From positions 1 through 26,003 of the forward strand of contig JAWOKN010000198.1 in NCBI GenBank assembly GCA_033854175.1: a stretch of 26,003 nt of DNA, in the 5' to 3' direction. This stretch comes from DATKPE01 sp033854175 (lineage in GTDB: Bacteria > Bacteroidota > Ignavibacteria > UBA10030 > SZUA-254). Every line of letters starts with the position of its first letter. Within the stretch, counting starts at the first letter, position 1. Made by a program: the position numbers and the translations under genes. The notes beneath the pieces are model-generated. The model was not told the DNA's origin, made no database searches, and was given only the letters and a program-made list of their open reading frames with translations. Below are positions 22,896-26,003 of the stretch, piece after piece.

Positions 22896-24071
22896 TTACT
22901 TCAGATCCAATGCCTGGAGAATTTCGGGCGAGAATGAAGGGAGCGTATTATCCGTTTTGGCGAGCGTCTCGTATTTTTGATACATGTCCTCAGGCCCCCC
23001 GGATAGTGTTCCGATGAGCGCCTGCCGGCCCATCCGTATGTCGATTTCACGCGCCATGAACATTCCGCATTGCGCACCGTAACTTCCTTCAAACCCGCTG
23101 AGGTTCGCCGACCGGATGAGCTCACCCGCCCGCTCGCGCGTCACTACGGGCGAGAGGAGTTCATGGGCGTTGCGGTTGTAGAGTGCGAAGATGTCCCTCG
23201 CCCGTGTGTACCAGTCGGGCGGAACGTACCCGTGCCCCCGCTGATCGATCGAGAGATAATAGGCGATTCCTTCGTTTTGCGTGATGTCGACCAGCGCGTC
23301 AATCGGCCTGCGGTGCGTGTCCTCGTATTGCCTCCAGAACGGGGAGTGGTCCTTGTAGTTTCCGAATGCGGCGTGAAAGACCTCATGAGCAACTACCCCG
23401 AGAAGCGATAGATACCGTTCCTGAAGCGTCGATCCGTAACGGACGGCGTGGGCGAGGTTGATCACGATCGTCAGCTCGCCCTCACGCTCACCCACGTACT
23501 CCGGCGTGTCGCCGTGCCAGACAATCCGCCGGACGAATGCATCGACGTTGTCATGCCCGAGGGCTACTACGTAGACCGGTATGATGACCGAAACGCCGAC
23601 ATCCTCAGGGAATATCTGCTCCACCGTGGCGACTACCCTCCGGTTGAAATTTGTCCGCTCCATCTCAAGGTAGAGGTCCTTCATCGCCGCCATGTCCCGG
23701 CGAGCGGCTTCCAGATGGTACAGGTCGTCCTTGATGATCTGGTGGAACTTCAGCGAATCGAGATAACTCTGGAGGAGATCCACGACGGAATCTCGGTTGG
23801 CTATGAAACCGGTGGTCGAGGCCGCTATCCTGTTCCCCCTCAGACCAGCGAGCATCTGCGTGCTGACTGGTTCGTCACCGAGGAGATCAAGCGTGCCTTT
23901 GAGCGCGGTGTAATCGAGCTGGAGGTTCACGTTGAAGTGGGGGTTTGTCTGCGCAGATGCGCACGCGGCCAGGACTGCGATGAGGGCGACGGTGATGATG
24001 GTCCTGATGCATGCTGCCCCGGCTCGGTCCTTTGTCGGTTTCATTTTCTGCGGTGTTCTCTCCGGCGTCAT
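22896..24071 (-). CDS. predicted secreted or lipid-anchored HExxH metallopeptidase (DUF5700-like)
   Basis: A 391-aa exported protein. The N-terminus has a basic region and a hydrophobic core (TIITVALIAVLAAC) ending in a lipobox-like LAAC (Cys37); ASA-Q at 40/41 could equally be a type I signal-peptidase site. The catalytic centre is HEVFHAAF (229-236), the zincin HExxH, with a possible third ligand in NEGIAYYL (Glu267), the gluzincin arrangement. I associate this pattern with DUF5700, a family of predicted zinc peptidases; family recall is moderate. It starts six bases after the hutU stop, so it is in the same transcript although it has no step in histidine breakdown. An in-frame ATG at 24044 gives a more usual signal peptide. 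Substrate unknown; a role in providing peptides for histidine catabolism is speculation. Confidence 0.75.
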   Translation of the reverse strand: MTPERTPQKMKPTKDRAGAACIRTIITVALIAVLAACASAQTNPHFNVNLQLDYTALKGTLDLLGDEPVSTQMLAGLRGNRIAASTTGFIANRDSVVDLLQSYLDSLKFHQIIKDDLYHLEAARRDMAAMKDLYLEMERTNFNRRVVATVEQIFPEDVGVSVIIPVYVVALGHDNVDAFVRRIVWHGDTPEYVGEREGELTIVINLAHAVRYGSTLQERYLSLLGVVAHEVFHAAFGNYKDHSPFWRQYEDTHRRPIDALVDITQNEGIAYYLSIDQRGHGYVPPDWYTRARDIFALYNRNAHELLSPVVTRERAGELIRSANLSGFEGSYGAQCGMFMAREIDIRMGRQALIGTLSGGPEDMYQKYETLAKTDNTLPSFSPEILQALDLK

Positions 24072-24077
24072 ACTCGT

Positions 24078-25742
24078 CTATTTCATCATTGGAACTTTTA
24101 TTCCCGATTTTTTTGCGTTCTGAATCGCCTGGTCATATCCTGCATCGGCATGCCTGGCGATGCCGAGTCCGGGGTCGTAGGTTAATACCCGTTCGAGCCG
24201 GCGTTCGGCTTCAGGCGTTCCGTCGGCCACAACGACCATCCCCGCATGGATCGACATCCCGATCCCCACGCCCCCGCCATGATGCACACTGACCCAGCTT
24301 GCCCCGCCAACAGAATTCAGCATCGCATTGAGAATCGGCCAGTCGGCTATGGCGTCGCTTCCGTCTTTCATTTTTTCCGTTTCGCGGTTGGGCGATGCCA
24401 CAGACCCGCAGTCCAGATGGTCCCGCCCGATGACAATGGGGGCCTTGATTTCCCTCTTTGCGACGAGCTGGTTGAATATTTTTCCCATCTTCGCCCGTTC
24501 GCCGTACCCGAGCCAGCATATCCGCGCCGGCAATCCCTGGAATTTTACCTGCCGCCCGGCTTTTTCAATCCAGCGGATAAGGGGCTTGTTCTCGGGGAAG
24601 GTTTCCACTACGGCCCGGTCGGTCCGGTAGATGTCTTCCGGGTCACCGCTTAATGCCGCCCACCGGAACGGCCCCTTCCCGTCACAGAAGAGCGGCCTGA
24701 TGTATTCGGGCACGAATCCGGGTATGTCGAATGCGTTCTGTAAACCCTTCGCGAGCGCTTCTCCCCTTATGTTGTTCCCGTAATCGAATGTTATCGCTCC
24801 CTGCTTCTGCAATCCGAGCATCGCCTTGACATGCTCGACGATCGATTCCTGAGCGCGCCGGATGTATTCACGGGGATTGGATGTCCGGAGCTTTAATGCT
24901 TCTTCGTATGATATGTGCGCGGGGACGTAGCCGTTGAGGGTGTCGTGCGCCGATGTCTGGTCGGTCAGGATATCGATGCGGATCTTCCTCGCCAGGAGCT
25001 CGGGGAGTACCTCGGCGGCGTTGCCAAGGAGTGCGACCGATTTGGGTTCTTTCAGTTCTTTGGCCGTCTGCAGAATTGCCAGTGCGTCGTCGAGCGATTC
25101 AGCCATTTCATCGACGTACTTCGTCGCAAGACGCTTTTCTATCCTCGATCGGTCCACCTCCACCGCCAGACAGGCGGCTCCGTTCATCGTGGCCGCAAGC
25201 GGCTGCGCTCCTCCCATCCCTCCGAGACCGGCCGTGACGAGGAGCCTTCCGGCGAGGCTTCCGTTGAAGTATTTCTGCGCCACAGCCGCGAAGGTTTCAT
25301 AGGTTCCCTGCAGTATTCCCTGCGTGCCGATGTAGATCCAGCTTCCTGCCGTCATCTGCCCGTACATGGTCAGCCCGAGCGCGTCGAGCCGCCGGAATTC
25401 ATCCCATGTCGCCCATTTCGGCACGAGCATCGCGTTCGAGATCAATACACGGGGTGCATCCGTGTATGTCCTGAATATGCCCACCGGTTTCCCCGACTGG
25501 ATCAAAAGGGTTTCATCGTTTTCAAGGGCCTTCAGGCTTTTGACGATCGCATCGAAACATTCCCAGTTCCGGGCCGCCTTACCGGCCCCGCCGTACACGA
25601 TCAGCTCCTGCGGTTTTTCGGCCACCTCCGCGTCCAGATTGTTCATCAGCATCCGCAACGCGGCTTCCTGTATCCAGCCTTTGCAGATTCGTTCGGTGCC
25701 CCGCGGTGCCCTGATGGTGCGTTTGATCGATGACGTTTCCAT
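24078..25742 (-). CDS. hutU: urocanate hydratase
   Basis: HutU hydrates urocanate to imidazolone-propionate using tightly bound NAD as an electrophile. The 554-aa length is normal. Diagnostic segments are ELIVYGGAGKAARNW (46-60), QMTAGSWIYIGTQGI (129-143), the NAD-binding GLGGMGGAQPLA (172-183) and the conserved-cysteine motif RICWLGYGERAKMG. HHGGGVGIGMSIHAGMV near the C-terminus is also typical. The gene is 43 bases downstream of the truncated gene at the right edge, with AAGGGA about 10 bases before its ATG. Its substrate needs histidine ammonia-lyase (hutH), not in this window, while hutI is 4.5 kb downstream on the same strand. Confidence 0.97.
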   Translation of the reverse strand: METSSIKRTIRAPRGTERICKGWIQEAALRMLMNNLDAEVAEKPQELIVYGGAGKAARNWECFDAIVKSLKALENDETLLIQSGKPVGIFRTYTDAPRVLISNAMLVPKWATWDEFRRLDALGLTMYGQMTAGSWIYIGTQGILQGTYETFAAVAQKYFNGSLAGRLLVTAGLGGMGGAQPLAATMNGAACLAVEVDRSRIEKRLATKYVDEMAESLDDALAILQTAKELKEPKSVALLGNAAEVLPELLARKIRIDILTDQTSAHDTLNGYVPAHISYEEALKLRTSNPREYIRRAQESIVEHVKAMLGLQKQGAITFDYGNNIRGEALAKGLQNAFDIPGFVPEYIRPLFCDGKGPFRWAALSGDPEDIYRTDRAVVETFPENKPLIRWIEKAGRQVKFQGLPARICWLGYGERAKMGKIFNQLVAKREIKAPIVIGRDHLDCGSVASPNRETEKMKDGSDAIADWPILNAMLNSVGGASWVSVHHGGGVGIGMSIHAGMVVVADGTPEAERRLERVLTYDPGLGIARHADAGYDQAIQNAKKSGIKVPMMK

Positions 25743-25785
25743 GGTTATGCTTTCCCTTGGTGAAGGAGTTCAATGGTATTCAGAT

Positions 25786-26003
25786 TCATCTCCCCTCGGA
25801 TGTCAGCGTCACATTCCGGATGCTCGGCATGAGCAAGACGCTGTTGAGAAAGAGTTTGTTCAGGCCGTCCCAGAAGAGCCGGAAATTGGGGTCGTCGGTG
25901 AAGAGGATGATGTTTCCCGATCCGAGCTGCTCGTGGATGAGATACGGCGTGCCTTCCACCTTTCGTTCGTTTTCCTTCGAGAGATATCCGCTCATGCGCG
26001 GGG
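25786..26003 (-). CDS. C-terminal fragment, probably M14-family zinc carboxypeptidase (5' end outside window)
   Basis: Only the last ~72 residues are visible; the frame is open to the window edge, so the ATG at 25995 is internal. The ending GTPYLIHEQLGSGNIILF, then TDDPNFRLFWDGLNKLFLNSVLL, closely follows the C-terminal domain pattern (GxGxVILFxDDPNFRxFWxGxNKLFLNA) that I associate with large exported M14-type peptidases of Bacteroidota and relatives. The peptidase domain itself lies outside the window, so catalysis cannot be judged. It is upstream of hutU on the same strand with a 43-base gap and could be in the same transcript. Confidence 0.5.
   Translation of the reverse strand, partial: PRMSGYLSKENERKVEGTPYLIHEQLGSGNIILFTDDPNFRLFWDGLNKLFLNSVLLMPSIRNVTLTSEGR

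Noticed and set aside
1..26003. tRNA or rRNA genes, CRISPR arrays, insertion sequences, att sites or a replication origin.
   Set aside because: I looked in all gaps and saw no cloverleaf, spaced repeat array, transposase frame, terminal inverted repeats or DnaA-box cluster; the gaps are short and mostly explained by promoters.

Overview
The window looks like a chromosome segment from a free-living, Gram-negative, moderately GC-rich member of the FCB (Fibrobacterota-Chlorobiota-Bacteroidota) group. I would place it closer to the Ignavibacteria/Chlorobi side than to Bacteroidia. The reasons are an Omp85-family outer-membrane protein, a PorZ-like propeller with a type IX secretion-style C-terminal domain, a DUF3276 (bacterial PUR) protein, PEGA and PQQ-repeat envelope proteins, and the fatty-acid cluster order DUF177-rpmF-plsX-fabH-fabD-fabG-acpP-fabF-rnc. 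The best promoter matches are TTGACT-17 bp-TATATT, which is the general bacterial sigma-70 type and not the TTTG/TAnnTTTG type of Bacteroidia. The lineage is inferred from gene content, not from any database comparison.

Layout. Positions 1-16633 are transcribed rightward and 16635-26003 leftward; the two blocks converge with one base between their coding regions. Rightward block: a 5'-truncated PQQ-type beta-propeller overlapping a PEGA-domain membrane protein; a Crp/Fnr-family regulator with its own promoter; a PHP phosphoesterase; lumazine synthase (ribH); a PorZ-like secreted propeller; a DUF3276 protein; a small family 2 glycosyltransferase; then a tightly packed fatty-acid/ribosome operon from about 7511 to 16633 ending with rnc, an Omp85/POTRA protein and rsmE. 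A hairpin terminator contains the stop codons of both rsmE and the convergent fchA.

The leftward block is a histidine-degradation region: hutU (urocanate to imidazolonepropionate), hutI (to formiminoglutamate), ftcD (transfer of formimino to tetrahydrofolate, releasing glutamate) and fchA (cyclodeamination to methenyl-tetrahydrofolate). No hutH is visible. hutU is separated from hutI-ftcD-fchA by four genes that are not obviously Hut-related: a secreted HExxH metallopeptidase (DUF5700-like), a translationally coupled pair of unrecognised cytoplasmic proteins (a helical-repeat protein with a SHOCT-like tail and a four-cysteine zinc-ribbon protein), and an SSAT-like GNAT acetyltransferase. The coupled pair, behind an AT-rich 183-bp leader with a promoter and a palindrome, is the best candidate for something undescribed. 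The right edge holds the C-terminal end of a protein that resembles M14-family carboxypeptidases.

No stretch over 300 bases lacks a gene. The longest gaps are 7416-7601 and 22713-22895, and both hold promoters. I saw no tRNA, rRNA, CRISPR array, insertion sequence or attachment site. Apart from the edge-truncated genes, all reading frames look intact.
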